A program made the position numbers and the translations under genes. DNA of 64,000 bases from Vibrio sp. 99-70-13A1 (GTDB taxonomy: Bacteria > Pseudomonadota > Gammaproteobacteria > Enterobacterales > Vibrionaceae), in contig NZ_VTXD01000001.1 of assembly GCF_013114625.1 (NCBI RefSeq), positions 310,001 to 374,000 of the forward strand, given 5' to 3'. Below the pieces are notes generated by a model, which saw nothing but the letters and a program-made list of their open reading frames with translations, searched no databases and was not told the DNA's origin. This document shows, piece by piece, positions 36,472-46,458 of this stretch (its first letter is position 1; each line of letters opens with the position of its first letter).

Positions 36472-37404
36472 CTAATCTTTGTAGATAGAGAACTCATCAG
36501 CACAAGCCACTAACTGCTCGCGAGTGATCATGAATACACCATGACCGCCATTAGAGAACTCAATCCATGTAAATGGAATTTCTGGGTATTGTTCCATCAT
36601 ATGAACCATTGAGTTACCTACTTCACAGATAAGGATGCCATCGTCAGTTAGGTAATCTGGTGCATTAGACAGAATACGGCGAACCAGTTTAAGACCATCA
36701 GTACCCGCCGCTAAGCCAAGCTCCGGCTCATGAGTAAACTCATCTGGTAGGCTGTTCATATCTTCTTCGTCTACGTAAGGCGGGTTAGATACAATTAAGT
36801 TGTACTTTTCTTTTGGTAGATCGCGGAACAAGTCCGAGCGAATTGGGAACACTTGCTGTTCCATACCGTGATCTTGTACGTTTTGCTCAGCCACTTGTAG
36901 CGCGTCTGTTGAAATATCAATTGCGTCAACTTCAGCGTCTGGGAAGGCATGCGCACATGCGATTGCGATGCAGCCACTGCCAGTACACATATCCATAATA
37001 CGTGTTGGCTCTTCCGTTAACCAAGGTTGGAATTGCGCTTCAATTAATTCACCAATTGGAGAACGAGGCACAAGTACACGCTCGTCAACGAAGAATTCAA
37101 GACCACAGAACCACGCTTTGTTAGTTAAGTAAGCCGTTGGAGTGCGCTCATTGATACGCTTAATAACACGCTCAACAATACGTAAACGCTCGCTGCTGGT
37201 TAGGCGAGAGTTCATAACATGCGAAGGAACATCAATCGGCAGATAAAGAGTAGGTAAAATAAGTTGTACCGCCTCATCCCACGCATTATCAGTACCATGA
37301 CCATAAAATAGGCCAGCAGCGTTAAAGCGACTCACAGTCCAACGAATTACATCTTGAAGCGTGTGTAGTTCTGATACCGCTTCTTCTACAAAAATCTTAT
37401 CCAA
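36472..37404 (-). CDS. prmB: PrmB, glutamine N5-methyltransferase for ribosomal protein L3
   Basis: S-adenosylmethionine-dependent enzyme that methylates a glutamine of ribosomal protein L3. The 310 residues include the SAM motif [18 protein letters not shown], the acidic motif AIDIS and the catalytic [10 protein letters not shown]. The start is TTG at 37404, with GGAG about 7 bases upstream; the resulting [10 protein letters not shown] matches the E. coli PrmB N terminus as I recall it, so the rare start codon is credible. It is divergent from smrB across only 62 bp, so the two promoters must overlap or lie back to back. Confidence 0.93.
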   Translation of the reverse strand: MDKIFVEEAVSELHTLQDVIRWTVSRFNAAGLFYGHGTDNAWDEAVQLILPTLYLPIDVPSHVMNSRLTSSERLRIVERVIKRINERTPTAYLTNKAWFCGLEFFVDERVLVPRSPIGELIEAQFQPWLTEEPTRIMDMCTGSGCIAIACAHAFPDAEVDAIDISTDALQVAEQNVQDHGMEQQVFPIRSDLFRDLPKEKYNLIVSNPPYVDEEDMNSLPDEFTHEPELGLAAGTDGLKLVRRILSNAPDYLTDDGILICEVGNSMVHMMEQYPEIPFTWIEFSNGGHGVFMITREQLVACADEFSIYKD

Positions 37405-37466
37405 AATTGTCTCCGAAAAGCGCTACAATACTGCTAATTACGTTTCAAATTAGAATTCATAACCTG

Positions 37467-37997
37467 ATGAGCAAAAAAGACACCGACTTTGATGACGATT
37501 TCGCCTTATTCAACGATGCAGTAAAGGGCGTTAAAAAGTTGCAACAGGATACCATAATCCAGCAACCAAAAAGAAATACCAAGCAAAAAGAAATTACTCG
37601 GACAGCAAGACAAGCCAGTGACAGTGAATTCTATTTCTCGGATGAGTTCATTCCTCACTTAAGTGATGATGGACCAACTCGTTATGCTCGTGATGATGTG
37701 TCTAAATATGAAGTCAAAAGGTTGCGTCGAGGTGTGTATGTGCCAGATGTTTATTTAGATATGCATGGCATGACTCAACAAGAAGCGAAACGTGAATTAG
37801 GTGCAATGATTGCCCATTGCATAAAAGAAAGTGTGGCGTGTGCATGTGTTCAACACGGAATTGGCAAGCACATATTGAAACAAAAAGTGCCGTTATGGCT
37901 GGCGCAACATCCTGACGTAATGGCGTTCCACCAAGCCCCTCTTGAATTTGGCGGTCATGGTGCATTATTGGTTTTGTTATCGATACCAGACAAGTAA
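37467..37997 (+). CDS. smrB: SmrB, Smr-domain ribosome rescue endonuclease
   Basis: Endonuclease of the Smr family; the E. coli protein cuts mRNA between collided ribosomes. The 176-residue form from ATG 37467 (MSKKDTDFDDDFALFNDAVKGVKKL) is preferred over a 196-residue reading from 37407 because its N terminus matches the family. The Smr domain occupies about residues 85-170, with DMHGMTQQEAKREL, VQHGIGKHILK and the C-terminal GGHGALLVLL. It is divergent from prmB and followed by a strong hairpin. Confidence 0.92.
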   Translation: MSKKDTDFDDDFALFNDAVKGVKKLQQDTIIQQPKRNTKQKEITRTARQASDSEFYFSDEFIPHLSDDGPTRYARDDVSKYEVKRLRRGVYVPDVYLDMHGMTQQEAKRELGAMIAHCIKESVACACVQHGIGKHILKQKVPLWLAQHPDVMAFHQAPLEFGGHGALLVLLSIPDK

Positions 37998-38056
37998 CCT
38001 GACGAAAGGTCTCACGCCCGTTAACCGATACGAAAACCAATGACCCAAAGAATAAA

Positions 38057-38093
38057 GAAGGGGCGCATCAATCACTGATGCGCCCCTTCTGTT
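38057..38093 (+). terminator. Terminator of smrB
   Basis: A perfect 14-bp GC-rich stem GAAGGGGCGCATCA/TGATGCGCCCCTTC (38057-38070, 38076-38089) with a 5-nt loop, followed by a short T-rich tract (TGTTT). It lies about 60 bp past smrB. Confidence 0.8.
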
Positions 38094-38268
38094 TAATCGT
38101 CATAAAAGCCAAGCGGCTCATTTAAAACCACAGCTTGATTAGCGCTAAGCCAGGTTCAAGCTAAATCAAATTAAAGCTAAGGCAGAGTAAAACAGACCAC
38201 ATTCAGTCCACTTCGATATCCAAATCGACACTTAGATACCTAAACCCAAAAGACACTATAACTGAAGC

Positions 38269-38733
38269 TTATGGATTAATATTCCAAAGCAATTCACCTT
38301 TACGAGTCTCTAAATCGAATTCAATACAAGCCATGCCTGAAGGTGGAAACATAGGTGGAGTCATGCCTGTAGCGAACTCTGCAGTTAAATACCCAACCAA
38401 AGGTAAATGAGAAACAAATAAAAGGCTGTCTAGCTTCTCTACTTCAGCTAATGCTAAGGTAAAATCAAACACTTCGTCAGACACACCATATGGAGTGATC
38501 TCATCACTGGTTTCTACCTTATTGGCATTAAACACCTGAGAAATTTCTAGCCATGTTTCTTGCGCCCTCAAATATGGGCTAACCAGCACTTTATCAAATT
38601 GACTATAGCCTTGCTCAGCAGCTGCTTGTGCTACGGTCAAAGACAGTTTTTTGCCACGTTTAGTTAGGGCTCTTTCTGCATCCGAGTTCGCAAAATGTTC
38701 CGCTTCACCGTGGCGCATAATGAATATTTTCAT
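38269..38733 (-). CDS. sixA: SixA phosphohistidine phosphatase
   Basis: Histidine phosphatase superfamily enzyme that removes phosphate from phosphohistidine, known from the ArcB phosphorelay and the nitrogen-related phosphotransferase system. The catalytic MRHGEAE motif is at residues 6-12 and the second His in LLFVSHLPLVGYL (about 109). The length of 154 residues is normal. The gene is alone and divergent from the M16 protease gene. Two palindromes in its upstream region might be regulatory. Family assignment is firm; which relay it serves is not shown by the sequence. Confidence 0.92.
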   Translation of the reverse strand: MKIFIMRHGEAEHFANSDAERALTKRGKKLSLTVAQAAAEQGYSQFDKVLVSPYLRAQETWLEISQVFNANKVETSDEITPYGVSDEVFDFTLALAEVEKLDSLLFVSHLPLVGYLTAEFATGMTPPMFPPSGMACIEFDLETRKGELLWNINP

Positions 38734-39056
38734 GTTTTATCCTATCTATGTAGCATTCTCATATATCGTCATAACAGGCGAATTCGCTACTTCGTTTTTG
38801 ACTCTCAATATTGAGAAACTTCAATCAATATAAATAATTATATCAAGTCGCTTGCCAAAGAGTTCGACTTTCTTAACAATCTATTAAAAAGAAGTTTAAT
38901 AATAAGAAAATAAATACCTGATCAAAGATATTGAAAGCATTATTAGGATGCTTCCACACTTTCAAAACGCACTTATATCTCAAAATATGACTGCAAGATT
39001 TGCACCCACTTGTATCAGGTACATAATTTAAGAATAAAAATCTCTGGAGAGACCTT
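38734..39056. other. sixA/M16 protease divergent region with two palindromes
   Basis: Non-coding 323 bp. Two perfect palindromes stand out: GCGAATTCGC (38778-38787) and TCTCAATATTGAGA (38803-38816), about 45-85 bp upstream of sixA. I see no ORF with a ribosome binding site. The right end holds the GGAGAG site of the protease gene. Confidence 0.45.
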
Positions 39057-41852
39057 GTGCATTTAAGCCCTAACGATGAACATCAATATCGCTATCTCAC
39101 CTTATCCAATGGATTACGCACCTTACTGGTAAGAGATCCCAACGCGCAAAAAGCAGCGGCGGCATTGGCTGTAAATGTCGGTCATTTCGATGATCCGGCA
39201 GACAGAGAAGGCTTAGCACACTACCTAGAGCATATGCTATTTTTAGGTACAGAAAAGTACCCGAAGGTTGGGGAATTTCAAAGTTACATTAGCCAACATG
39301 GTGGCAGTAACAATGCGTGGACAGGAACAGAACACACCTGTTTTTTCTTTGATGTCGATTTGAATGCATTTGAACCTGCACTTGACCGTTTTTCTCAGTT
39401 TTTCACCGCACCTTTGTTTAATGAAGAAGCGTTAGACAAAGAACGTCAAGCCGTTGAATCTGAGTACAAAATGAAGCTCAATGACGACTCTCGCCGCTTA
39501 TATCAAGTCCACAAAGAAATTGTTAACCCAGCCCACCCGTTTGCCAAATTCTCCGTAGGTAACCTCGAAACCTTAGGTGATCGTGATGGTCAATCAATCC
39601 GACAAGAAATTTTAGCATTCCACCAGCAAAACTATTCTGCCGATCTTATGACCCTAACGCTTTCAGGAAACCAAGAACTGGATGAGATGCAGGCTTGGGT
39701 TGAATCGCGATTTTCTGAAATTAGTAACCATCAACTGGAAAATAAATCTATCTCGGAACCTATCACTGGTGAAGGCAGCACTGGCATTCAAGTATTTGTT
39801 GAGCCAGTCAAAGAAATACGGAAACTCATTTTAAACTTTCCTATGCCTTGCATGGATGAGCACTACAGCACGAAACCACTTTCTTTCTTTGCGCATTTAC
39901 TTGGCTACGAAGGCGAAGGCAGCTTAATGATGCAACTAAAAGATAAAGGTTGGGTGACCTCCCTTTCCGCAGGTGGTGGCGCAAGTGGCAGTAACTATCG
40001 AGATTTCAATATCAGCGCTACTCTCACCCCTGTAGGTTTATCAAAAGTCGATGATATTACTCAAGCCGTATTCCAATATATAAAGTTAATTGAACAACAA
40101 GGAATGGAAGAGTGGCGCTACCTTGAAAAACGCGCAGTATTAGAATCTGCTTTTCGCTTTCAAGAACCGTCTCGCCCACTCGATGTTGCCAGTCATTTAG
40201 TGATGAATATGCAACATTACCCCGAAGATGACGTTGTGTATGGCGACTATAAAATGTCTCATTACGATGATGACCTTCAGCGTTCTATTTTCCAATACTT
40301 TACCGTAAAGAACCTGAGATCAACTCTGGTTGCCCATGATTCTAACCCCAATAAAGAAACAGGGTATGACCACGAAGCTAAGTGGTATTTCACCCCTTAT
40401 TCAACGCAAGCTTTTAGCTCTGAACAGCAGTTAAAATTTTCTCAAATTAACCCAAGCTGGAAATTTGAACTGCCGAGTAAAAACCCTTTTATCTGTTATG
40501 ACCTTGAACCAGCAGCAATTGAAAATGGTCAATCTCAGCCTGAATTAATTGAAGAGTTAGAGGGGTTTTCTCTTTGGCATCTACAAGATACCGAATTTAG
40601 AGTACCGAAAGGCGTGGTCTATGTAGCGATCGACAGCCCACACTCTGTTGCTAGCCCTAGAAATATCGTGAAAACTCGCTTATGTGTCGAGATGTTCCTC
40701 GATTCTCTGGAAAAAGAAACCTATCAAGCAGAAATTGCAGGCATGGGATACAACATGTATACCCATCAAGGCGGAGTAACACTGACGCTTTCGGGTTTCA
40801 GTCAGAAACAGCCCCAGCTTTTAGAAATGATATTAAAACGTTTTGCTGCACGAGATTTTAGCGCAACTCGCTTTGATACCATCGAGCAACAACTATTACG
40901 CAATTGGCGAAATTCAGCACAAGATCGCCCTATATCTCAGCTATTTAATGCAATGACAGGTATGCTGCAACCAAACAACCCTCCATATTCTGTTCTCATT
41001 GAGGCGTTAGAAACCATTGAGGTCGATGAACTATCTTCATTTGTTCAGGCAATCTTGGCTGAATTACATGTCGAAATGTTTGTCTATGGCGATTGGCAGC
41101 GAGCCGATGCACATAATATGGCGACTACCCTAAAAGACGCCCTACGCGTTCAAAACCAAGCCTATGAAGAATCTCTACGACCTTTAGTCATGCTCGGGGA
41201 AAATGGTAGTTTCCAACGCGAAGTCGTATGTAATCAAGATGACTCTGCAATTGTTGTGTACTACCAATGCCCTGATGCTTCGTCAAAAAATATTGCGCTT
41301 TATTCCCTAGCCAACCATTTAATGTCCGCCACTTTCTTCCACGAAATTCGAACCAAACAACAACTTGGGTACATGGTGGGGACAGGGAATTTACCGCTTA
41401 ACCGTCACCCTGGCATTGTTCTGTATGTGCAGTCACCAAATGCTGCTCCGGCAGATTTAATTAGCTCAATCGATGAGTTTCTTAATGCCTTTTACATGGT
41501 ATTACTGGAATTAAACGAGTATCAATGGCACAGCAGTAAACGTGGGTTGTGGAACCAGATATCGACACCTGACACCACTCTACGTGGAAGAGCTCAACGT
41601 TTATGGGTGGCAATAGGCAATAAAGACTCCGAGTTTGACCAGCGCGAACGAGTGTTAGAAAACTTAAAGACACTTACACGGTCAGATATGATCCGCTTTG
41701 TCGTCAACGAGCTTAAACCCAGAACCGCTAACCGTTTGATTATGCACACACAAGGTAATGCCCATAATGAAGATGAAGCTCTGTCAGTTGGGGTGGAAAT
41801 TGGATCAATTGATGAATTTCAACTTCGCCCTAAAGACTGTGAATTAGGGTAG
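39057..41852 (+). CDS. M16-family zinc metalloprotease (insulinase/pitrilysin type)
   Basis: Large inverzincin peptidase related to E. coli protease III (PtrA) and insulin-degrading enzyme; such enzymes cut small peptides inside a closed chamber. The inverted zinc motif HYLEHMLF gives His55, Glu58 (catalytic) and His59, and the third ligand lies in VESEYKMKL about 75 residues on. The 931 residues fit four M16 domains. No signal peptide is visible, so unlike PtrA it may be cytoplasmic. The start is GTG 39057, with GGAGAG 5-6 bases upstream. It is a single-gene unit. Confidence 0.9.
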   Translation: MHLSPNDEHQYRYLTLSNGLRTLLVRDPNAQKAAAALAVNVGHFDDPADREGLAHYLEHMLFLGTEKYPKVGEFQSYISQHGGSNNAWTGTEHTCFFFDVDLNAFEPALDRFSQFFTAPLFNEEALDKERQAVESEYKMKLNDDSRRLYQVHKEIVNPAHPFAKFSVGNLETLGDRDGQSIRQEILAFHQQNYSADLMTLTLSGNQELDEMQAWVESRFSEISNHQLENKSISEPITGEGSTGIQVFVEPVKEIRKLILNFPMPCMDEHYSTKPLSFFAHLLGYEGEGSLMMQLKDKGWVTSLSAGGGASGSNYRDFNISATLTPVGLSKVDDITQAVFQYIKLIEQQGMEEWRYLEKRAVLESAFRFQEPSRPLDVASHLVMNMQHYPEDDVVYGDYKMSHYDDDLQRSIFQYFTVKNLRSTLVAHDSNPNKETGYDHEAKWYFTPYSTQAFSSEQQLKFSQINPSWKFELPSKNPFICYDLEPAAIENGQSQPELIEELEGFSLWHLQDTEFRVPKGVVYVAIDSPHSVASPRNIVKTRLCVEMFLDSLEKETYQAEIAGMGYNMYTHQGGVTLTLSGFSQKQPQLLEMILKRFAARDFSATRFDTIEQQLLRNWRNSAQDRPISQLFNAMTGMLQPNNPPYSVLIEALETIEVDELSSFVQAILAELHVEMFVYGDWQRADAHNMATTLKDALRVQNQAYEESLRPLVMLGENGSFQREVVCNQDDSAIVVYYQCPDASSKNIALYSLANHLMSATFFHEIRTKQQLGYMVGTGNLPLNRHPGIVLYVQSPNAAPADLISSIDEFLNAFYMVLLELNEYQWHSSKRGLWNQISTPDTTLRGRAQRLWVAIGNKDSEFDQRERVLENLKTLTRSDMIRFVVNELKPRTANRLIMHTQGNAHNEDEALSVGVEIGSIDEFQLRPKDCELG

Positions 41853-41943
41853 TTCTGATTGTTAAGTAAATTAAAAACACATGATTTAAGCAACCTAAAT
41901 TGAACACTTACTGAAATCGCTACGTATATAACGTACATCGAAA

Positions 41944-42050
41944 ACCAGTAATATCAGTTTACGTCAGTGAGCTGGTTACATCCGCGAGCGGTTTACGCTA
42001 CTGGGCTATTTTATACCAGTAAGCTAATCACTCGCGAATAAGGAGCTTAA
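41944..42050 (+). promoter_or_regulatory. Structured 5' leader before the TIGR02450 gene
   Basis: Several inverted repeats are stacked just before the start codon: ACCAG/CTGGT (41944-41948 with 41972-41976), and a two-level stem CGCGAG (41983-41988) with CTCGCG (42031-42036) enclosing TACTGG (41999-42004) with CCAGTA (42016-42021). The outer stem ends only a few bases before the AAGGAG ribosome binding site. It looks like an RNA element able to affect translation, but no known riboswitch was recognised. Confidence 0.35.
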
Positions 42051-42263
42051 ATGAATCAAATCAATCCTAAGAAACTATTAAACAGCAAGTGGACGGCGGT
42101 CAATCCAGTTAAAAAAGAGAAGCACTTTTTAGTGACTGAAGTGAAATTTGAAGAAGATGAAGTCGTACATTGCTTAATTGAAGCTGTGATGTCTAAAAGA
42201 GCAGAAGCCATTGATTGGACGATTCTAAAAGCTCAAGAAAACTGGCTTGCTGGCTGGAAATAA
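42051..42263 (+). CDS. Small Trp-rich conserved protein (TIGR02450 type)
   Basis: A 70-residue basic protein that I place in the TIGR02450 family of short tryptophan-containing proteins, common in Vibrio and other marine gammaproteobacteria; function unknown. Visible features are KKLLNSKWTAVNPVKKEKHFLVTEVKF, then a central acidic stretch and a C-terminal segment WTILKAQENWLAGWK with three tryptophans. It has a strong AAGGAG site and is preceded by the structured leader and followed by a long shared terminator. It is monocistronic. Confidence 0.82.
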   Translation: MNQINPKKLLNSKWTAVNPVKKEKHFLVTEVKFEEDEVVHCLIEAVMSKRAEAIDWTILKAQENWLAGWK

Positions 42264-42323
42264 AAAGTAAAGTTTGACCATTCGCTCACCAGAGATGATC
42301 ATTTCAGCTTAAATCTGATTTAA

Positions 42324-42376
42324 TAAAAAACGCTTACAATACTCTTTCTAGTTAAAAGTATATAAGCGTTTTTTCA
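42324..42376. terminator. Bidirectional terminator between the TIGR02450 gene and fadJ
   Basis: Long stem AAAACGCTTA..ATACT with AGTAT.TAAGCGTTTT, flanked by A and T runs, between convergent genes. A simple intrinsic terminator usable in both directions. Confidence 0.85.
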
Positions 42377-42448
42377 TTTTACTGGCGTATTTCAACGTGG
42401 TCAGTGATTAACACATTACCTCTAGGTCAATCACTTACCATCCGATGA

Positions 42449-44647
42449 CTACTTATAAAAAGTCTCACCAAGCCCGGCTCTTGTGAGTAACCCATCACAA
42501 GGTGCAAATCGGTCTCCATATTTCTTGGCGAAATCATTCATCATTTCAACCAAAGACTCGATGCCAACTTGATCCATATAACGGAATGGACCACCTAAGA
42601 ATGGAGGAAAACCAATACCAAAGATTGCACCAATATCCCCATCACGAGGGCTACGAATGATACCTTCATCTAAACAACGAACTGCCTCATTGAGCATTGG
42701 AAGTACACAACGCAATGAAATGTCGTTATCACTCAGTTTTGGTTCAGGCTGTAATTTCAGAAGCTTATAAACGGATTTATCCACTTCTTTGTCTTTACCT
42801 TTATAGGTATAAAAGCCCTTTCCACTCTTTCTGCCTTTACGACCATCATTTAACAGGACGTCAAACACATCAGGTCCTTGGAACCTTTCACCTAACTCAT
42901 TCACTAGAATCGGGATGATTTTCGCGCCAATATCCACGCCGACTTCGTCAAGCAAAGTAATCGGTCCAACAGGGAAACCAAAATCAAGCAATGCGCTGTC
43001 TAGTTTCTCGATAGGTTCATTAGCCAGAAGCAAATGCGCAGCTTCATTCATGTATGGCGCTAGAATACGGTTAACGTAAAAGCCTGCCGTATCTTTAACA
43101 ACAATCGGTGTTTTACCCTGCTTCTTCGCTAATGCTACAACGGTTGAAATGGTTTCATCAGAGGTAGTTTCATGCGGAATAACTTCAACTAAAGGCATTT
43201 TTTCTGCTGGGCTGAAGTAATGTAGACCTACTACGTTTTCTGGGCGTTCCGCTTTTTCTGCAATTTTATGGATCGGCAATGAAGAAGTGTTTGTCGCAAA
43301 GATAGTATTAACTTTTGCGTTCGCTTCAATATCCGCCACCATCGACTGCTTTAAATCCAAATCTTCAAAAACAGCTTCGATAACCACATCAATATGATTA
43401 AAGCTTGTAAAATCAATACCACCAGAAAGTTGGAGCATGTTCGCTTCTAACCCTGACTTACTGATAATTCGACGCTTACGTTGTTTATCAAATAACTTAA
43501 AGTTGTAATTTAAAGCATTCAAAACGCCATCATTAGAAACATCTTTAATTCGGACTGGTACTTTCGCTTTAGCAACGCTCACATGGCTAATGCCCGCGCC
43601 CATTAAGCCGCCGCCTAAAACACCGACTTTTTGAACAGAAGCTGGTTTCGCGTCAGCCCCATTTTCTTTTTTCATTTCAGTTGTCGCAAAGAATATAGAG
43701 CGAAGAGCTTTAGATTCAGTGGTCATAACCAATTCAGAGAATCGCTTCGCTTCGTACTTTAAGCCTTTTTCAAAACCGTTTTCTAAGCCGTAACGAATCA
43801 CATCTAAGATGGCATCAGTGGCAGGGTAATTACCACGGGTCTTTTTATTCGTTTTCTTCGCGGCTTGCTCAAAGATCACTTTTCTTCCAAGACCGTTACG
43901 AGAAATCATCTTCTCTTTCGTGGAAGCTTTGCTCTTAGAAGCAATACGTTTTCCGCCCTTCTTACCTGAACCTTTAGAAGCATGCTTCTCGACTAAATCT
44001 TTAGCGACATTCAGCAAAATAGTTTGTGGGACGCACGCATCTACCACACCTAATTTTTTGGCTTTCTTAGCACGTAACTGCTTACCCGTCAGAATTAAAT
44101 CTAACGATGGTAATAATCCAATCAAACGAGGTAAACGTTGAGTACCGCCAGAGCCTGGAAGTAAACCTAATTGAACTTCAGGTAACCCAAGGCGAGTTTT
44201 ATCTGAATCACTACAAACCCGGTAATCACACGCCAATGCTAGCTCTAAGCCACCACCTAAACATGGTCCATGGATAGCAGCGACAACTGGGTAAGGTAAG
44301 TCAGATAAGGTTTGAAACATATCCTGACCTTGACGAGCTAATGATTCAGCTTCATCAACCGTTTGGCATGCATCAAGCATGCGAACATCAGCACCTGCAA
44401 TGAAGTTGTCAGGTTTAAGCGAGTGAACAATCAAGCCTTTAATGCTGCTTTGCTTTTCTTTCAGCTGTTCGAAAACCACTTGCATTTCTTCAGCAAAAGC
44501 CGCTTGTAGCGTATTCATTTTTTCATTGGGAACATCAATCGCCAGCCATGCTAGGTTTTGTTCATCTATGGTTAGGCTAAAGGCTTTTTCTACTTGAGCC
44601 GCTGTTGTTGAATTACTTTCTGTTGATGAGTCGATAACCGTAGACAT
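42449..44647 (-). CDS. fadJ: FadJ, multifunctional fatty acid oxidation protein (alpha subunit)
   Basis: Enoyl-CoA hydratase and 3-hydroxyacyl-CoA dehydrogenase of the FadIJ beta-oxidation complex. The ATG at 44647 shares one base with the fadI stop (TAATG), fixing the start; the longer reading lies inside fadI. The product is 732 residues. The hydratase domain (about 15-200) has AGADVRML and [17 protein letters not shown]. The NAD-binding dehydrogenase domain begins near 340 with [14 protein letters not shown], and its C-terminal part follows to the end. A Lys/Ser/Gly-rich insert at about 220-260 makes it slightly longer than E. coli FadJ. Confidence 0.96.
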   Translation of the reverse strand: MSTVIDSSTESNSTTAAQVEKAFSLTIDEQNLAWLAIDVPNEKMNTLQAAFAEEMQVVFEQLKEKQSSIKGLIVHSLKPDNFIAGADVRMLDACQTVDEAESLARQGQDMFQTLSDLPYPVVAAIHGPCLGGGLELALACDYRVCSDSDKTRLGLPEVQLGLLPGSGGTQRLPRLIGLLPSLDLILTGKQLRAKKAKKLGVVDACVPQTILLNVAKDLVEKHASKGSGKKGGKRIASKSKASTKEKMISRNGLGRKVIFEQAAKKTNKKTRGNYPATDAILDVIRYGLENGFEKGLKYEAKRFSELVMTTESKALRSIFFATTEMKKENGADAKPASVQKVGVLGGGLMGAGISHVSVAKAKVPVRIKDVSNDGVLNALNYNFKLFDKQRKRRIISKSGLEANMLQLSGGIDFTSFNHIDVVIEAVFEDLDLKQSMVADIEANAKVNTIFATNTSSLPIHKIAEKAERPENVVGLHYFSPAEKMPLVEVIPHETTSDETISTVVALAKKQGKTPIVVKDTAGFYVNRILAPYMNEAAHLLLANEPIEKLDSALLDFGFPVGPITLLDEVGVDIGAKIIPILVNELGERFQGPDVFDVLLNDGRKGRKSGKGFYTYKGKDKEVDKSVYKLLKLQPEPKLSDNDISLRCVLPMLNEAVRCLDEGIIRSPRDGDIGAIFGIGFPPFLGGPFRYMDQVGIESLVEMMNDFAKKYGDRFAPCDGLLTRAGLGETFYK

Positions 44648-45954
44648 TATTCTACCTCCAAGATCATAGCTGCACCTAAGCCACCAGCCGCACACGCAGT
44701 ATTAAGCGCAAGCCCACCACCGCGACGTTTCAATTCACGCAGTGTTTGAGTCATCATTCGCGCACCAGTTGCCGCAAATGGGTGACCATAAGCAATAGAG
44801 CCACCAAGCACATTGAATTTATCCATATCAATGACGCCCATCGCTTTTGAACGCCCTAAATGCTCTTGAGCAAACTTATCACAAGCGAACATCTTCACAT
44901 TTGCTAATGCTTGAGCAGCAAATGCCTCATGCATTTCAATCAAATCTAAATCTTCGAGTTCTAAGCCAGTATTCTTAAGCACTTTAGATGTCGCGTAAGA
45001 GGGTCCCATTAACATATCGGTTTCTACGCCAATCGCCGAAAATGCGTAACCGCGGATATAGCCCATAATTTCAAGACCTAATTCTTTGGCTTTGCCTTCT
45101 CGCATTAACATCACAGCAGCACCGCCATCAGTTAAAGGAGTCGCATTTGCCGCAGTCACACTGCCATATTGGCGATCGAATGCTGGACGCAATTTCGCAT
45201 ACCCTTCAACCGTTGAATCATGGCGAATATTGTTATCTTCAGATATCGACTTTTTAAAAGGTGCAGGAAAAGCCGTCATCACTTCGCCTTGTATCTTACC
45301 TTCCTTCCAAGCTTGAGAAGCTAAAGTATGAGAACGGTGCGCTAAAGCATCTTGCTGTTCACGGGTAATACCATGTGTTTTCGCCATTTGTTCGGCTGTT
45401 TGCCCCATAGACAAACCAGTCGAATATTCAGCAACCGCAGGTGGAACGGGCATAAGATCTTTAAAAGATAGAGCTTTGAGTATTTTAAGTTTTTGCCCAA
45501 GAGTTTTCGTCTTGCTCAAAGCCAATAAATTAGCCGCAAGTTTCTTAGACACACCGATAGGTAATACAGAAGAAGAATCAGCCCCACCAGCAATACCCAC
45601 ATCAATGCTACCCGCCATGATACTTTCCGTTACATTGACGGCAGCTTGGAAGCTGGTAGCACATGCGCGAGTCACACTGTAAGCATCGGTATGAATGTTC
45701 ATTCCCGTGCCAAGCACAATTTCGCGGGCAATATTGGGAGCTTCAGGCATTTGCACAACTTGACCAAAGACCACTTGCTCAATGAGTGCAGGATCAATAT
45801 CAGTACGTGCAAGCATTTCGCTTACGACCATTTTACCTAGGTCTACCGCAGGCACTTGGCTAAATTCGGTGCTCTGACGAGCGAAAGGGGTTCTTAGTCC
45901 GGCTACTACGGCAACACGCTCTCCAGAGCGAGTTTTGAGTTCCTGTATGCCCAT
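44647..45954 (-). CDS. fadI: FadI, 3-ketoacyl-CoA thiolase (beta subunit)
   Basis: Thiolase that releases acetyl-CoA in the last step of beta-oxidation, partner of FadJ. The 435 residues contain the nucleophilic Cys in [12 protein letters not shown], the [17 protein letters not shown] segment with the catalytic His and the C-terminal [16 protein letters not shown] with the second Cys. The ATG at 45954 has GGAG 5-6 bases upstream. A FadR-like operator lies only 18-34 bp upstream of the start, so derepression by long-chain acyl-CoA is likely. fadI and fadJ are translationally coupled. Confidence 0.96.
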   Translation of the reverse strand: MGIQELKTRSGERVAVVAGLRTPFARQSTEFSQVPAVDLGKMVVSEMLARTDIDPALIEQVVFGQVVQMPEAPNIAREIVLGTGMNIHTDAYSVTRACATSFQAAVNVTESIMAGSIDVGIAGGADSSSVLPIGVSKKLAANLLALSKTKTLGQKLKILKALSFKDLMPVPPAVAEYSTGLSMGQTAEQMAKTHGITREQQDALAHRSHTLASQAWKEGKIQGEVMTAFPAPFKKSISEDNNIRHDSTVEGYAKLRPAFDRQYGSVTAANATPLTDGGAAVMLMREGKAKELGLEIMGYIRGYAFSAIGVETDMLMGPSYATSKVLKNTGLELEDLDLIEMHEAFAAQALANVKMFACDKFAQEHLGRSKAMGVIDMDKFNVLGGSIAYGHPFAATGARMMTQTLRELKRRGGGLALNTACAAGGLGAAMILEVE

Positions 45955-45971
45955 GGTTTCTCCTTGAGTTT

Positions 45972-45988
45972 AAGAGGTCTGACCTGAA
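45972..45988. promoter_or_regulatory. FadR-like operator of fadIJ
   Basis: AAGAGGTCTGACCTGAA keeps the complete core GGTC-N-GACCTG of the FadR consensus AACTGGTC-N-GACCTGTT (12 of 16 defined positions). Its place just upstream of fadI suits a repressor of beta-oxidation. Confidence 0.7.
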
Positions 45989-46099
45989 GCATTGTAAACA
46001 AGTTGTTAATTAAATCAAACGGACGTTTAAATAAACGTGATGCGAGTACACGAAGGGAAAGTCGTTAGATTGGGAGTTTGCCTAAGCTCATACTACTGA

Positions 46100-46133
46100 A
46101 TTAGTCATAGTGCTTAATTAGCCATAGTGCTTA
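46100..46133. repeat. 17-bp tandem duplication upstream of fadI
   Basis: ATTAGTCATAGTGCTTA is followed directly by ATTAGCCATAGTGCTTA, differing at one base. A recent slippage-type duplication; it shares ATAGTGCTT with the tandem tract at 35092-35123. Confidence 0.7.
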
Positions 46134-46168
46134 ATTAATAATGGTACTGGGTTGTATTTTATTCAGGC

Positions 46169-46195
46169 AAAAAAAAACCACACAAAGCTGTGTGG
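46169..46195 (-). terminator. Intrinsic terminator of the candidate small RNA
   Basis: Perfect 7-bp stem CCACACA-AAGC-TGTGTGG read on the minus strand, followed by nine T. On the plus strand no T-run follows, so it acts in one direction only. Confidence 0.8.
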
Positions 46196-46372
46196 TCGGA
46201 ATGTATATAAAGCAATTAACTAAGCGCCAATTGAAATAATCAGTTTCCTGATTAGGAGAAAGTAAAGTCAGCCTTCAAAAGGAAGTGTTGTCTTGCTCAA
46301 CACGCTAGCCATAAATGACTAACTAGACAACAAGGTGTACTATAGCCTGTTCGAAAGCTCAGATTTTGAAGT
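46169..46372 (-). ncRNA. Candidate small RNA antiparallel to the sigma factor gene, upstream of fadI
   Basis: On the minus strand this stretch ends in a textbook intrinsic terminator (stem CCACACA/TGTGTGG at 46178-46195, then nine T) that lies upstream of fadI and so cannot belong to fadI or to any annotated gene. Two more perfect hairpins precede it: GTGTTG/CAACAC (46285-46303) and AATCAG/CTGATT (46238-46253). A plausible promoter is TTGGAA (46401-46406), 16 bp, TAAAAT (46379-46384), giving about 200 nt; a second -10-like TATAGT at 46339-46344 would give about 160 nt. No ORF with a ribosome binding site lies in it. Identity and targets unknown. Confidence 0.55.
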
Positions 46373-46458
46373 AGATCAATTTTAATTGCGATTTTACGAT
46401 TTCCAACCCATGAATACGTAAAAAACAATCTATCCGCAGAGCGATAATGGAGGCTCAT

